Notes: a model not told the origin generated them from the letters alone. DNA of 64,000 nucleotides from Liriodendron chinense (GCA_003013855.2 PVNU02000868.1:434001-498000); one strand, 5' to 3'. Shown: positions 11,201 through 23,008, counted from the stretch's first letter. Made by a program: numbers and translations.

Positions 11201-11899
11201 AGAGCAGTCTAGGAGGAGCTTAGGGACTGTGGTCTAGGCGTCTATTCCGCAAAAGGTGTTGGATCGTTGTATGTTAGAGGGTTTGATGTTGGGCAGCTAC
11301 TGATGCCTAACTAAACTCTTCTGGTAGTTGATGACACGATTTTTGTAAGGATCGATCACCAAGATTCATGTAGAAGTCAGCTTGCATGACGTTCATCCGA
11401 TCTTCATCTTGTTTGCTTTCGATTCCATAATCTTCTCATTATGCTCTTGTCATTTGTGTCTTTGGGGCCTTTTGCCCTTGGCATATTTTTTAGCTCTGGT
11501 CGGCTCGGGCCAAGAACTGGAAGGACCGACTTCCCCCGTTAGTACGAGTTCCACCAAAGGAAGCCATCCATTCGTCCTGTTGCACCTGGTACCTTCCTCA
11601 AGAGGTTCTGGGACATCTTTGTCCATGTCTTCAGTTTCTCCGAGCGTATTAAGACCCTCCTAAGGAAGTTTCCCAAGCGCGTGAGAGCTAGAAGCGCGGA
11701 ACGTCACCCTCTTCTTCCCACGGCTAGCATCTGGCTAGGAATTAGAAGCGGGAGGGTCTGCAGGACTTGTGAGGATTGAGTCTTAACCATGTTAACCTAT
11801 AGGATGATAGAAGAAATGAGAAAGATCAGGCAAACCGAAGTTACGAAGCCTAAGAGGAGGGGAGTGCAGAAAATAAATTAAGTTTAGGTGCTAGCGCGG
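11201..11899. other. no supported gene
   Basis: The region may be the degraded upstream part of the PMD pseudogene. A short plus-strand frame at 11382-11663 has no recognisable features. Confidence 0.4.
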
Positions 11900-13360
11900 G
11901 TGAATGATCCAAGAAAAGATGGAGTAAAAGTGGATGCACTGAGCCCAAGCACTAGCACAAGTGGATGCGCTGAGTGAGTCGTGGCATGCGCTAAGGCAGT
12001 TTGACGAAACTCACCAGATTTGCCCCGATGACAATGGTGGATACGCTGTAGTTCAGGAATTCCACAAAGTTCAGTGGATGCACCAACCAAAGAACTAGAT
12101 ACGCCAGGCAAATTGTTGGCGTAGGTGCACGCATTGAGGCAAAATAGGATGTGCCAATTGTGAACAATAACGCGAGTGGATGCGCTGACCAGAAAACCAA
12201 ATTCGCTGGCCAGAATGGTGGCACAGGTGGATGTGCTGAGTATGAAACTATAGGTCCAAAGAGTCAGTAGAAGAGGTTTCATGAACATTTCCGAGCTTTC
12301 AAACAACTTATGTAGGGGGAACCAAGTTCACCGCGTGACCTCGAAAGGCGAATCAGCCAGACCGACGTGCTAGGGGGCATCTATTGGGTCCAAAATGGTG
12401 GATGCACTGAAGAATGAATTGGTTTCGGAGAAGTTGAGACATTGACAAGGAGAGAATGAAATGGCACGAAAATCGTTGATGAGTAGGTGGATGCATCAGA
12501 GGTAACCATTGTAGTTGGGTCCACTTATGAAATCCGTATGAGTCGGAGGAGTCACCTGCCTCGTGGACCCACGCCTCGCCAGATAGGCCTGGTGCATGTT
12601 TCCACTATGGAAGGTGGGGCCCACAACATGGAGAAGTTAAAAATTCAAGGGACGTCTAACACGGCGTAGGTGGATGTGCCAGGCTCTGCAACAGATGCTC
12701 CACCAAGCTCCAAATGGTAGGCGCGGGTGGATGCGCTTGCCTCTTAACTGGATGCGCCAGAGCCTTTTCGTGCAAAGACCTTAAGACATTTCAAGACTGG
12801 ATGCGTTAGGGCCACTTTAGCCCAAAAAGTGGATGCGCCGAGCCTTTCATTGAATGCTGGACACGTGTCAAGTCTGCATAGGTCGTTGCTCCACAATGTT
12901 CGACTATAAAAGCCCCATTACATCATTGACAAGACAAGAGAGAGTATGAGAGAGCATCCTTATGACTGTTGGGTACTTTGTTGCTCATCGAAGTCCTCCA
13001 AACACTGTCAAAATCCTCGTTAGAATCTTCAAGGGATCAAGAATCCCTTTTCCAAGGCCCGTAGGTGCGCAAAGCACTCGGCCCCGGCATACTTAGAAAA
13101 GAAGAAAATTCAAGGGGAAGGAATGTCTGACGCATCCACTAAAGGGATCTACATGTGCCGCATATCCGAAGGCGTTCCGACTGCCGAAAATAAGCCTCGT
13201 GGAAGGCACAAGGGTCTGGTGTGTCCAACATGACCCCAAAATCAAAATAAGCTAAGTAAGTTCGCACATGCACCAAGCCAACTGGTGCATCCACCCTTTT
13301 TACATTAAGTCCCCTGCTGACATGCGTCAAGGCTTCAGGTGGATGCACTAGACTCCTTGG
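11900..13360. repeat. irregular field of GTGGATGCGCTGA-type repeats
   Basis: The word GTGGATGCRCYRA or a close variant occurs at least 14 times, for example near 11931, 11961, 12035, 12074, 12177, 12226, 12399, 12487, 12670, 12728, 12750, 12801, 12828 and 13340. Spacing is irregular, from about 20 to 170 bp, so it is not a simple tandem array. The long minus-strand frames at 11884-12306 are a by-product of this composition. Confidence 0.7.
12904..12910 (+). promoter_or_regulatory. TATA-like box
   Basis: CTATAAA followed by AGCCCC, then an AG-rich leader about 30 bp downstream. It resembles the core promoter of an LTR or a gene, but no coding sequence follows. It may belong to a degraded LTR beginning near 12380. 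Confidence 0.35.
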
Positions 13361-16179
13361 AGGTGGTGCATGCCCTCTTTTGACCTCCTGTTTACTACAT
13401 TGTCCAGCTTGATTGCACGATCAATCTACTTGATTCCAAGATTCAAAGTTTGTATATGGATCATCCTTAGTTAGAATGTACGATCATTATCCCATAGCGG
13501 TATGGTCTTCCTTGATCTAGGGCATTGCTATGACAAAAGGGACTGTGATCTATTACTAGAAACTTTATAAATCCACGTTCAAAACCACAATACCAAGTCA
13601 AAGCTCAAGGGACAATTATCCTACAATAGGTCATGTACCACTCATTAGAATCGACTTCTGTTGGCTGAGCCATTCAAGTTCACGATCGTAGTCTGGTCAT
13701 CCTGCAGTCCTCGTCTCGATGACGGGAGAATGCTCATTGTTGTACCACTCGACTATTGCTTAGTGGTCTCTCAACTTGAACTTGAAACGACACGGGACAT
13801 AGGCATTCGACTTGTCTAAGAGGCAGTTCCACCCATACAAAGGTTGACTTAGCCCTAGTGGCCCAAAATACATAAAAGACAGACCTTACTGACATAATCT
13901 TTTGCCTTTTAATCAAGAATCATCGATCATTCAATGTAATTAATGGCTTATGCAAGATCATGGCCTGTAATTTAAATATTCTGGAATAAAATATTTTTCT
14001 TTGTGCCATGTCGCTTGTGTATTTGTTTGTGTGTTTGTGAATACGTGTGAATTCTCAATCCCCAAGAAAAAGAAATGTAAAAACGAATGAACAACCGCGA
14101 ATCTTATCCTGATTCGCAGTTTTAACAGGGGTATTGTCCACCAATCGAGGAAAGTGCAAAAAAATTAGGGTATTACAACCAAATTGAAGAAGCTTTCACA
14201 TGGACATAAAGGGAAGAATTGGTCGATCGATTGAATCTGATCATGAGTGGTCTCAGGATGGAATGTTGGGCTGAGGGTGAGATATGATTTATTTATTTCG
14301 ACAGGAGTGTTGAAGATTATGTCGTTGATGATCCCTTGAGAGAGGGCATCTAGTTCTCTATAAAATCTTCCTGATGGAAGGTTAAAGAGGCAGATGATGA
14401 AGAACCGGTCATGGTGGTAGCTAAAGATTTTGGTTTCAGACAAGGGGAAGAGGCGTAGAAAATCAAAATCGGATTTGAAAATGCATATAAATAGGTTGAG
14501 AACGTGCGCATTAATGATGGGATAATCACGAGTTCTCTAATAATTCAGTTATTTAAGAAAAGTCGATAGACATTTGATTTTCGTCTCAGTAGAACAGAAG
14601 CAATAAGGAGCTGACACGTGGAAAGAAAGACGATTTCATTTATTGCATTGGATAACGAGCTAACATCACTCTCACCTTTTTGACCAAAGACAAAGCGACA
14701 TGGGGGGCAATGTTATACCTTATTTTTTGCCGTTCACAGAAGATCCAATAAAGGGGAGACACATGTCATTGCATAAGAAGTATGCAACATGCGTGAGATT
14801 TTCTAAGGTACGTGGAGCTTATTTTGCGGAACGACAGCCAGCATTGGTCGAATGGTCCATGTCATTCCAAGATAGGTGGTGGCCGAAGAGAACTAGTCCC
14901 GGAAGGATGAGTTTTATAAATGTGTTATAAGGATAGATGTCAAAAGGAGAGATGATGAACGGTAATTACCATAACTGTTGAATGTGAGGTGCATCTAGAT
15001 GGTTCTTTCTCTTAAAAGAGGCCTATAAATATTAGAGTTTAATGAAGCAAAGTGTCTCATACCAACCAAACTAATCAAAGAAATCAACTATCTTATTAGT
15101 TAATTATCCTTTATGTTCCTCAGCATAATAATAGCTTAGTGTTACTTAGCATAAACAACAACTTAGTTCTACATTAGGAGTAGCAGTAGCTCGGTAACTG
15201 TAATCCTTAGCTATAACCTAAGCCTACACTTATGCATTGGACAAGTTCTATTGTAATACAAGTAGTTTATTTTTCAGAAAGGTGCTTTGCAGCTGCTCCC
15301 TGCGGCCAACTGTAAGTATTTCCTTTTGGTTTGCTCTTATATATGTGGAAATCATTTTGTATGGAAGGCAAGGTGCGACCCATTTACGGAGGACAAACCC
15401 TACCCTCCGATAATTTCCTGATCACTTTAAATAACATCTTTCGAGTGGCCGAATAAGCGACTGATGTCGTCGAGTTTGACGTATCTGCCTATCTTGACGC
15501 TTAGGGTTGAAGTTGTTCAATTGGAATTGAACCGCACAGTCAACTTTGACACGCCCACATATATCACACTTGGCCAAATCTGAAACCGTGAGGCAAGAGC
15601 CCTAAGGGCCTGTTTGGTTGTAGAATCTAGATTCTAGAGAAATCCAAATTCTAGTGTTAAACTAAATTGAAAATCCAGATTCCATCTAGAAGTTGTTGTT
15701 TAGTTGAAAACTATGTAATCTAGATTCTGATTGGTTGAAAATTGTGTAATCCAACCATTGCTTACGGCATGGCCCACTTGGGCTTCGAATCTGCCTGAGA
15801 ACTTGACCCTTGGCATCTAGTAGTCCCGCAAAGACATATGGCAAGATTGGATGGTAAATAAACATTATAGTGGGCCTTAGGAAGTTTTTAATGGTGGACA
15901 TTCAATCAACGTTGTTTCCCTGTGGTGTGGTCCACCGAATCTGGCAGGGCTTGGGTACTCCCACTAGTGGAAGCAGATTGCATCTTACGCATGGGTTGGG
16001 GCATATATCTTTTTAATATATGAGCCCAAAAGAAACCATCCCAAATATTAAGCTTGATTGCATTAAATGATAGTCTTCGTCATACTTTAATAATGCGATG
16101 AAAGAGAGAGGTCTTGGATAAATAGATATACATACACGGTGAGCTTACACAAAGATCTCCCGAGCTAGACACGGGCGGG
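13361..16179. other. intergenic, with a possible decayed LTR from about 14711
   Basis: At 14700-14711 a polypurine-like ATGGGGGGCAA is followed by TGTTATACC, the arrangement seen at a gypsy 3' LTR start. A CCTATAAATATT TATA-like word lies near 15022. I cannot find the LTR end or coding sequence. At 15607 the word GGGCCTGTTTGG (common at hAT-type MITE ends) starts a stretch rich in TCTAGATTCT. A hairpin-family core lies at 15760-15945. Confidence 0.35.
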
Positions 16180-17089
16180 TAGGGCTGCACATCTGCCCCG
16201 TTAACCCGCCCAACCTGCCCGACCCGACCCGGTAGTAACCCGACCCGTCCCGACCTGATTGAGAAAACAGTCCGGTCCCGAGTAAATGCGGCTGGACCGT
16301 TTTTAATTTAGGTACGGTTTAGGGTACATGCCAAACCCGCCCGACCCGACCCGTACCCCGACCCGTGTATACCGGACCCGTTCCACCCGACCCGAACCGC
16401 CCTGTTTATACTAGTTTATTGCTTTTAAAAATATTTATTTAGCATTATCAATAGGTTGAATGGTTAATAACATTAGGGTGGACTCTAGAATCTTTTAATG
16501 GTGGGAGTTCAATGACCACTGATTTTTGTGGTGTGGTCTACCTAACGCTTTTATCTGCTTCTTTTTTGAGACTGTCCTATAATAATCTGGAAATGTAGAT
16601 GGACGGCATGGATTTACAATATATACATCGAGGTGAGCCTCATGGTTAGGGTCTCACCCACATGGCTGGTTTCAGGTCTCACCGACTCTCACCCAAGCTA
16701 CGCTCATCTCACACTCACAGAGAGCATATTAGGTGACATCCAGGATCCACCAAGGTAGGTGGCCCCTGATTATGTGTCTTAAATCCACGCCATCCAACTA
16801 TTTTGAAAGATCATTTTAGGATATGATACCAAAAATGAAGCTAACTCAAATCTTAGGTGGACCACACCATAGAAACATAGTCCTAACACGACCCGACCCG
16901 ACCCGACCCAGTTTAACATATAGGGTAGGGTAGGGTTAGGGTTGACCCTTTTACAAGTAAGGTAGGGTTAGGGTTGGGTCAGCTCAACCTGGTCACAATC
17001 CCGGACCGAAACCCAGACCTTTAAATATATTTAGGTTTGGTCCAGGGTTGGGCCCAACCTAACCCTAACCCGACCCGTGTGCAGGCCTA
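16180..17089. mobile_element. hAT-type non-autonomous element with perfect 8-bp TSD
   Basis: The ends are TAGGGCTGCACA (16180) and TGTGCAGGCCTA (to 17089), a near-perfect 12-bp terminal inverted repeat. Both flanks carry CGGGCGGG (16172-16179 and 17090-17097), the 8-bp duplication expected of hAT insertion. The interior is rich in CCCGA/CCCTAA words at both ends and holds a hairpin-family segment (about 16470-16880). No transposase is present. Confidence 0.9.
16649..16703. repeat. MULE-TIR-like segment inside the hAT element
   Basis: The stretch beginning AGGGTCTCACCCACATGG and ending CACCCAAGCTACGC closely parallels the right TIR of the Mutator-like element (51234-51281), apart from an inserted CTCACCGACT-like word. 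It marks the right end of a hairpin MITE. Confidence 0.6.
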
Positions 17090-17149
17090 CGGGCGGGGGA
17101 CAAAATCCGCTTACCCCACACCAAGGAGAATCGGACAGTCCTGTGAGGG

Positions 17150-17580
17150 GATTTGTAGGGCCCACTGTGATGTATGTGTTTTATCCATGCCGTTCATTCA
17201 CTTTAAAAAATCATTTTCGGTGGCAAGAAAAAAAATGAGGTAGATTGAATGCTCAAGTGGACCACACCATAGGAAACAGTGAAGATTGAATGCATACTGC
17301 TGAAAAATTCCCGGGGAATACAGAAGCTTTGGATGAATCTGATATTTACATTTTCCCTGCATCCATGTTTATCTGACCTTATGAGCAGGTTGGATGGCAG
17401 ATAAACATCACGGTGGGCCTAGGAAAATCTTGAGGGTGGGGTCATTGTCGCCACTACTTTCAGTGGTGTGGTCCACTCGAGCCTTCAATCTTCCTTCATT
17501 TTGAGCTCATGCCCTAAAACGATCTTTCTAAATGGATTAACGGCTTAGATAAAACCAATATATCAAGAGTGGGCCCCACA
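17150..17580. repeat. hairpin MITE-like repeat, family core
   Basis: Inverted arms near 17215-17290 and 17450-17520 contain the TGGACCACACCATAGGAAACAG-like and GTGGTGTGGTCCACTCGAG-like words. The outer ends carry GGGCCCACTGTGATGTATGT-like and GTGGGCCCCACAGATCAC-like words. Confidence 0.7.
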
Positions 17581-17926
17581 GATCACTAAAAGGACCGTCC
17601 GTTTATAGCTAGGGCGTGATGGGGGTAATCGGCGCCCGTACGAACCGGGAGCGGAGTAGATGAGACCCCGGATCCACCGAGGTGGGCCGGACCTTGACTA
17701 TGAAACCCACTATGATGCATGTGACTACATCCACACCGTCCATCCGTATTGAAAGCTTATTGCAGTGCATTAATGAAAAAATGAAGCAATTCCGAATACC
17801 AGATGGAGGATAGTACAGGAAACAGTGGTGATTGGTCATTAAAAACTTCACGTCGGCTACAAGAGCTTTGGATAAGATGATTTTTGTAGGGTCTTTTCAC
17901 ATAGTTGTTTGTTACGTTATAAAAAG

Positions 17927-18124
17927 TAGGGCTGGACACTGAATTGAGTTTAACCGTTTGGATCGACTCGGTAAAACCCTGTTAGATTAGAAGGTCTTAT
18001 TGTTCGAACTTTGTTTGAACACACATTGTTTGTTCGAAAAAAAATTCAACTCAATTTCAAACATAGTCCTGTTCAACTCGACTTGAACTCAACTCAGATA
18101 TTGATCGACTCGTTCGTTCGACTC

Positions 18125-18179
<55 letters not shown>

Positions 18180-18613
18180 GGGGGGGGGGGGGGGGGGGGG
18201 GGAGCCCAGGAAGGTTTCAATGGTGGACATCATTCTCCTCATTGTTTCCTGTGGTGTGGTCCATTTGAGTTTTGTATCTGCCTCATTTCTTATTTAATGC
18301 TTTAAAATAAACTGGACAAATGGATGGACGGAGTGGATAAAACAAATATATCATGGTGGGACACATAGAACGAAAAAATCAATATTTACTATGCGAAAAA
18401 AATATTTTCAATCGAAAAAAAAGAAATTGTTCGAACTCGTAAAAATTGTTCAAAATCCATATGTTCGAACATGTTCGAACATGATTGGGCTAGACCAATT
18501 GAGTTCGAACAGAGCCATTCTGTTCGAATGTTTGTTCGAACACACCCACTCAAGCAGTGGAACAATCCGATCTGGTCCATGTTTGACCTGGATCGGATTG
18601 TTGTCCACCTCTA
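17927..18613. mobile_element. hAT-type MITE nested in the Mutator MITE, perfect 8-bp TSD
   Basis: It begins TAGGGCTGGACACTG and ends GTCCACCTCTA, an inverted match. ATAAAAAG flanks both sides (17919-17926 and 18614-18621), a perfect 8-bp duplication. The interior carries about eight copies of the self-complementary TTCGAA, mostly as TGTTCGAAC, plus a dinucleotide/poly-G tract. No coding sequence. Confidence 0.9.
18128..18202. repeat. (AT)n followed by poly-G (24 G)
   Basis: About 48 bp of alternating AT, then TTT, then 24 G. The length is likely variable and hard to sequence accurately. Confidence 0.9.
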
Positions 18614-18882
18614 ATAAAAAGGTTAGACGGCCAATAAACATTCCGGTGGAGTCCATGAAATTTTTAATGGTGGGAATTCAATCACGACTGTTTCTTGCGG
18701 TGTGGTCCACCTAAGATTTGAGTCCTCTTCATTTTTAATATCATGACCTAAAATGAACTTTTAAAATGGTTGGACGGTGTGGATTTAATCCACATACATC
18801 ACTGTGAGCCCCAAAGTCAGGGGTCCCACCAACGTTGGTGGATCTGGGTTCCGAATCAGTGTGTCTCACGGAATCCGCTCCC

Positions 18883-19882
18883 GTCCGAAGTAGTGTCTTT
18901 ATGAGGAAAGAGGCGTGTGGGCGAGGGAATCGGCGGGAAGATGTTGCCGCCGACCCAATACTTTATAAATCACGGCCCGACTGGACTCTCTGAGTTGAAA
19001 ACCACCGTTGCAATTGTTAAGGTGATGGAGAAAGAAGATAGATTCCGGCGCTAATCACTTTCTCCAGCGACTTTCCGACGTCGGTTTCAATGGCGTATTC
19101 ACTTCAATAGCTTGCTCTTAAATAGTGTATGGAGATCGGAATCGAATTAACAAAATATACAACTACAATCTAATTCTCTCATCATCAATCTCTTCCTGCG
19201 CTCGATCCCGAAAACTCGACGAAGCTCTTCTTTTTTGTCAAAACCTACCGAGGCCAAACTAATCTCTATGGAATTCATTGATTCAATTGTCCGTAGAATT
19301 GGGGCCTACGTTGATGTGTATATATTACATCTAACCCATTCATCAGATGTGTGACCTCAACTCAAGGTAGATACAGTATGCAATAATCAGCCCAATAAAA
19401 AAATTCAGAGGGGCCGGGCCACACCAAAGGGAACAAATTGAGAGTGGACGCCTACTGTTGATTTGAATGTGAACCAGGTCATTCAGAACCTTCTTTTGGC
19501 TGGATGAAGGGTCAGGCCCAAAATCAGGCTGTTTTACAACTCAGGTCAGCTTTGCTGAAAATAGAGGGCAGGCATTCCCTCCCATCTTGTATCCTATGAT
19601 GTGGCCCACCTGAGAGTTGGTAATATGCTGGATGATTTTTATTTTATTTTACTTTTAAGTTGGGGTCAGTGTGGGCTTTTACGCATCTGTTGGACGAGCG
19701 TGATGTCCTCCATACATCACGTGAGCCCACATCCTACCTATTACCGCCGTAAGCTTGCAGTGGTACTGGCAGTACTGGAGCACGCCTCTTCATTTGATGT
19801 CTGTTCTTTTTTCATTAAACCATGTCAGGCTATTAACATGCTTGTGTAATTCCAATTTACAAACATGGCATTCTCTTTGCAG
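18883..19882. other. low-copy stretch, possible promoter region
   Basis: A TATA-like CTTTATAAATC lies near 18961. It is followed by a moderately GC-rich stretch with a short ATG frame (MEKEDRFRR) at 19025. Hairpin-family words reappear at 19290-19740. No gene can be confirmed. Confidence 0.3.
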
Positions 19883-19932
19883 GACCATTAAGCTTTGGAA
19901 ACAATGGTGAAACATGGGAAAATTATTCACAG
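19883..19932 (+). other. possible orphan exon
   Basis: The acceptor-like TTCTCTTTGCAG precedes 50 bp that can read PLSFGNNGETWENYSQ and ends CAG before GT. It could be an exon of a decayed plus-strand gene that also includes the exon at 28107-28307. The link is speculative and the family is not recognised. Confidence 0.2.
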
Positions 19933-20211
19933 GTCCAATTTTACATTTTCAATATTTCTCTGGTCACTATGCCAGTTGGGTGATCACCTCTTATTATTAT
20001 TATTGTTGTTGTTGTTATTCTATTTCTTTTTCTATTTGAAAGGTAAGTTCTTTATTATTATTATTTTATTTTTTAAATGGCAATAGTTTGTAAGAACTGT
20101 GGCCTCAAACTGTCAAAGTTTTCGAAGACTCCTGGGTAGTCAAATATCTACTAAATCTTAGGAGATTCTTTTTCAGAGTATTATTAATTACTTTCTGAAT
20201 ATTCCAGCTAA

Positions 20212-20544
20212 GAGAATGAGGATGCCTATATTCTCCTCGTTCCTTCTTCACATCATTTGCTTGATTATGTCAAGGCGAGAATGGGGATGCCTATATTTTC
20301 CTCATTATTCTTCACATCATTTGCTTGATTATGTCAAGGCGAGAATGGGATGCCTATATTTTCCTCATTGTTCTTCACATCATTTGCTTGATAATGTCAA
20401 AGGAGAGAATGGGGGATACCTATTTTCACCTCATTGTTCTTCACATCATTTGCTTGTTACGTCAAGGTGAGAATGGGATGCCGCCTAGCCTATATATATT
20501 CTACCCCATTGTTCTTCACATCACTTGCTTATTTACGTCAAGGC
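20212..20544. repeat. minisatellite, five units of about 64 bp
   Basis: Units start at 20212, 20277, 20341, 20405 and 20469. Each begins GAGAATGGG and contains TTCTTCACATCATTTGCTTG before ending GTCAAGG. Units 1-4 are 64-65 bp and the last is about 76 bp with extra internal sequence. The overlapping frames here are repeat artefacts. Confidence 0.95.
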
Positions 20545-21960
20545 ACCTCGTTAACATATGCTATGCAAGATTAGATTCTCGATATTTAAAAACCTGAAAA
20601 CTCTACTGTTACTTGAAAGCCAGTCAAGATTTAGTTGACCAGATGATGTTTAATGTTTAGAAGAATATAAATGTTGTCAATGTCTTGGTGAGGCTTCTCA
20701 AGTCGTATTGAGTGATGCCGACTGAGTCTTGACCAAATCGAGTTGTTGTCAAGTCTTTAAAAGTTGAGTTGACTCGATTTAGTTTTGAGTTTTTTCGATT
20801 TCTTGAACTATGCTCTTCATATTAAAAGAAAGGGTGTTTGGATTCCCATTTCTTTTCAAGTTCATTGAATAAAGTTTCAGCCACCACTAGATCCCAGGAT
20901 CTTTTCTCACTCATATGTTTTCCTCCACATGACAATGTTTCATAGGGTCCATCATTGAGAATTGCTTATGCAAAATTGATTCCATCAAGCATGTTTGGTA
21001 AACATACATAAGAAGACAACAATTTCTTGCAGGATGGTTTTGATCATTCGATCAAAGTGATTTGAGGGGGATGGGTCACTAGGTGAGTACCGGACAATGG
21101 ATGAACCGTATCAATGAATTTGAATTGTGGACAGTTTCATTCTCAACCTTTCGTTTTTCCTTTTTCAAATTAGAGAATTATATTCACATTATTCTTACCT
21201 TTCAAAAAAATAATTACGTTATTCTACTTTAAGCTGTTTTATTTTGCATAGAGTAATAAGATATTGGTGTAAACTGATGACACAAACTTAACCATACAGC
21301 TAACTTGGAAGAGAATTGGGAGCATTCAAACCATGGCCATGTGAATGGCTAGTTAAAATCACATTGATCAATGATCTTAAACATTTTGATTTTTTTTTTT
21401 TTTTCCTTTCATTTTGGGTTGTGGGCAATTTCATTTTTAACACTTCGTTTGATAGGCATAGGTTGGATGATATGCATGCAATTTAGATAGCAAGTACAAT
21501 AAGCCCAAAATTATGTCGGATTATATGGTTATCAGATTGGTAGACATTATTATACAGTTTAAAATGAAAAATATCCCGTGGTCTTATTTCAACAGGTAAA
21601 TCTCCACAAATCAGAGGTTAGGATATGACTTACCAATCTGATTTTGGGACTGTTAATTAGAAACAGTATTCTACAATTTGGTCGGTTTACTTTGATTTAA
21701 TGTATACCATTTTGGGGTGCTAGTCTATCAAGTGTCATATGCTGACAGTGTATAAAATAACTACCCATTTCGGGGTGCCTGTGTATCAAGCTTTTTATAT
21801 TCAATGAGGGACATGTTTTATCTATAGTTGACCAACATAGACTTGCCAAGATTGTGGTTGGTATTTTCTACCCCTTTTTTTTGGTATTTTCTACTGATTC
21901 TTTCTAAAACCCACTGGACTTAGACAAGAATTCTAAGCCCTCAGTATAGGGAGGATAAAT
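20545..21960. other. no recognisable feature
   Basis: AT-rich unique-looking sequence with no long frame, TIR or domain that I can support. Confidence 0.5.
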
Positions 21961-21964
21961 TTTG

Positions 21965-22112
21965 TTTTAGTCAGTCATGCAACGCACCCACCCAGTTAAT
22001 CGCGCAACACACCCACTGGTGCAGGTTAGCAGCGGGAATTCACCCTGATGGGTTTCGAGACCTAGACCTTTTGTTGAAACTCCGCAGAGTCTACCAATGA
22101 GGTAAAGCCCCG
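21965..22112 (-). mobile_element. tRNA-derived SINE-like element
   Basis: On the minus strand the 5' part reads GGGCTTTACCTCATTGGTAG (box-A-like), followed about 40 bp later by GGTCTCGAAACCC (box-B-like). A non-tRNA body and an A-rich end follow at the 21965 side. The two internal pol III promoter boxes and the size fit a plant SINE. A target duplication was not identified. Confidence 0.6.
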
Positions 22113-22204
22113 AACCCAGGGAGGGAGGATAAATTAAGAAACACGAACCAGGTGGAAAAGAAAGTAGAACAGGCGGAAACACACCTACACTTTTGGGACT
22201 GTGA

Positions 22205-22330
22205 AAATAACCTCATTTCAACACTGAGGTCTAGGTATCGATTCCCAACGTGGGGGGTGGCTAACATTGCAGGGTGACTAACAGTGTGGGAGTGTGTACT
22301 AACAGTGGGATGTGTGTGCTAAACTGAAAA
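22205..22330 (+). repeat. SINE-like unit, copy 2
   Basis: It shares about 125 bp with the unit at 7190-7330, including the B-box-like GGTATCGATTCCC and the GTGGGATGTGTGTGCTAA tail. Its orientation is opposite to the SINE-like unit just upstream. Confidence 0.5.
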
Positions 22331-22515
22331 GAAAAAAGGTGGAAACTGTCATGGATGTCTTTCTGATCATAACCTTGAAAATAAATCGTCAGCAGTGTCT
22401 GAGAGCACGTAGATGTATTGCTTTTGTTCGTGTGCACTCATGTTGTTGTATAAATACCAAGAAAACTGGAATATGCCCTTCAGACCTCTTGGGTTTGTTT
22501 TTTGTCTATTTTGGG

Positions 22516-23008
22516 TGTTGGCAATATTGGCCTTAGACAGGTTGGCTTTTCTAAGCTTTAAACTTAAAACTCAATGAACACGTGAAGGAGGAAGTGAGAA
22601 AGAGAAACTTTATTGCTTTAATGATTTTTTACAAGACCTACTATGTTGGTGAGAACAAACCAGATTTTTTTTTTTTTTTTGTTTGCTTACAAGCTTGCAC
22701 AAGCTTGCTGACTTGATAAGAAACGGACAGCAAGAGCCTCCAATTTATAGACATTTACAGCAAGATGAAAAGACAAAAACTGCCCTTTCAAAATACACTA
22801 CAGGGGTATGTGATTAACTTCTTTTGCAAAAATCAAAATATGCAATTAATATTTTTCCTTCTCAATGTGTTGGAGAGATGAATCGTTGCCTGGAAACTCC
22901 ATCTCCAGCTGCTGCTGGAAGCTTCACATTAATTGTTTCTTGGAAGCTCAACCATCAGGGACTTATGCTAGCAAATGGATGGACCGGATTGGTTTGCAAC
23001 TTCCAACA
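22516..23008 (-). repeat. 3' LTR of the 22516-27628 copia element
   Basis: It runs from TGTTGGCAATATTGG to TTCCAACA. On the minus strand, CTATAAATTGG (reverse complement at about 22741-22751) is the probable TATA box. Confidence 0.93.

Larger units (their letters stand above)
17647..18882. mobile_element. Mutator-type MITE, split by a nested hAT element
   Basis: The termini GGGAGCGGAGTAGATGAGAC (left) and the reverse complement GGGAGCGGATTCCGTGAGAC (right, ending 18882) form a TIR that continues to a GATCCACC word. The flanks GTACGAACC (17638-17646) and GTCCGAAGT (18883-18891) agree at 6 of 9 positions, which suits a decayed 9-bp duplication. Without the nested hAT element the length is about 541 bp, close to the 537 bp of the MITE at 35382-35918. 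The interior is the hairpin family core. Confidence 0.75.

Noticed and set aside
11884..12306. 140-residue minus-strand frame
   Set aside because: It lies in the GTGGATGCGC repeat field and has no domain or initiator context.
16910..17070. Telomere-like GGGTTAGGG words
   Set aside because: They are irregular, mixed with CCCGA words, and lie inside a hAT element with clear ends and an 8-bp duplication.
18011..18268. 85-residue frame with poly-IY and poly-G
   Set aside because: Translation of an (AT)n and poly-G microsatellite inside a MITE.
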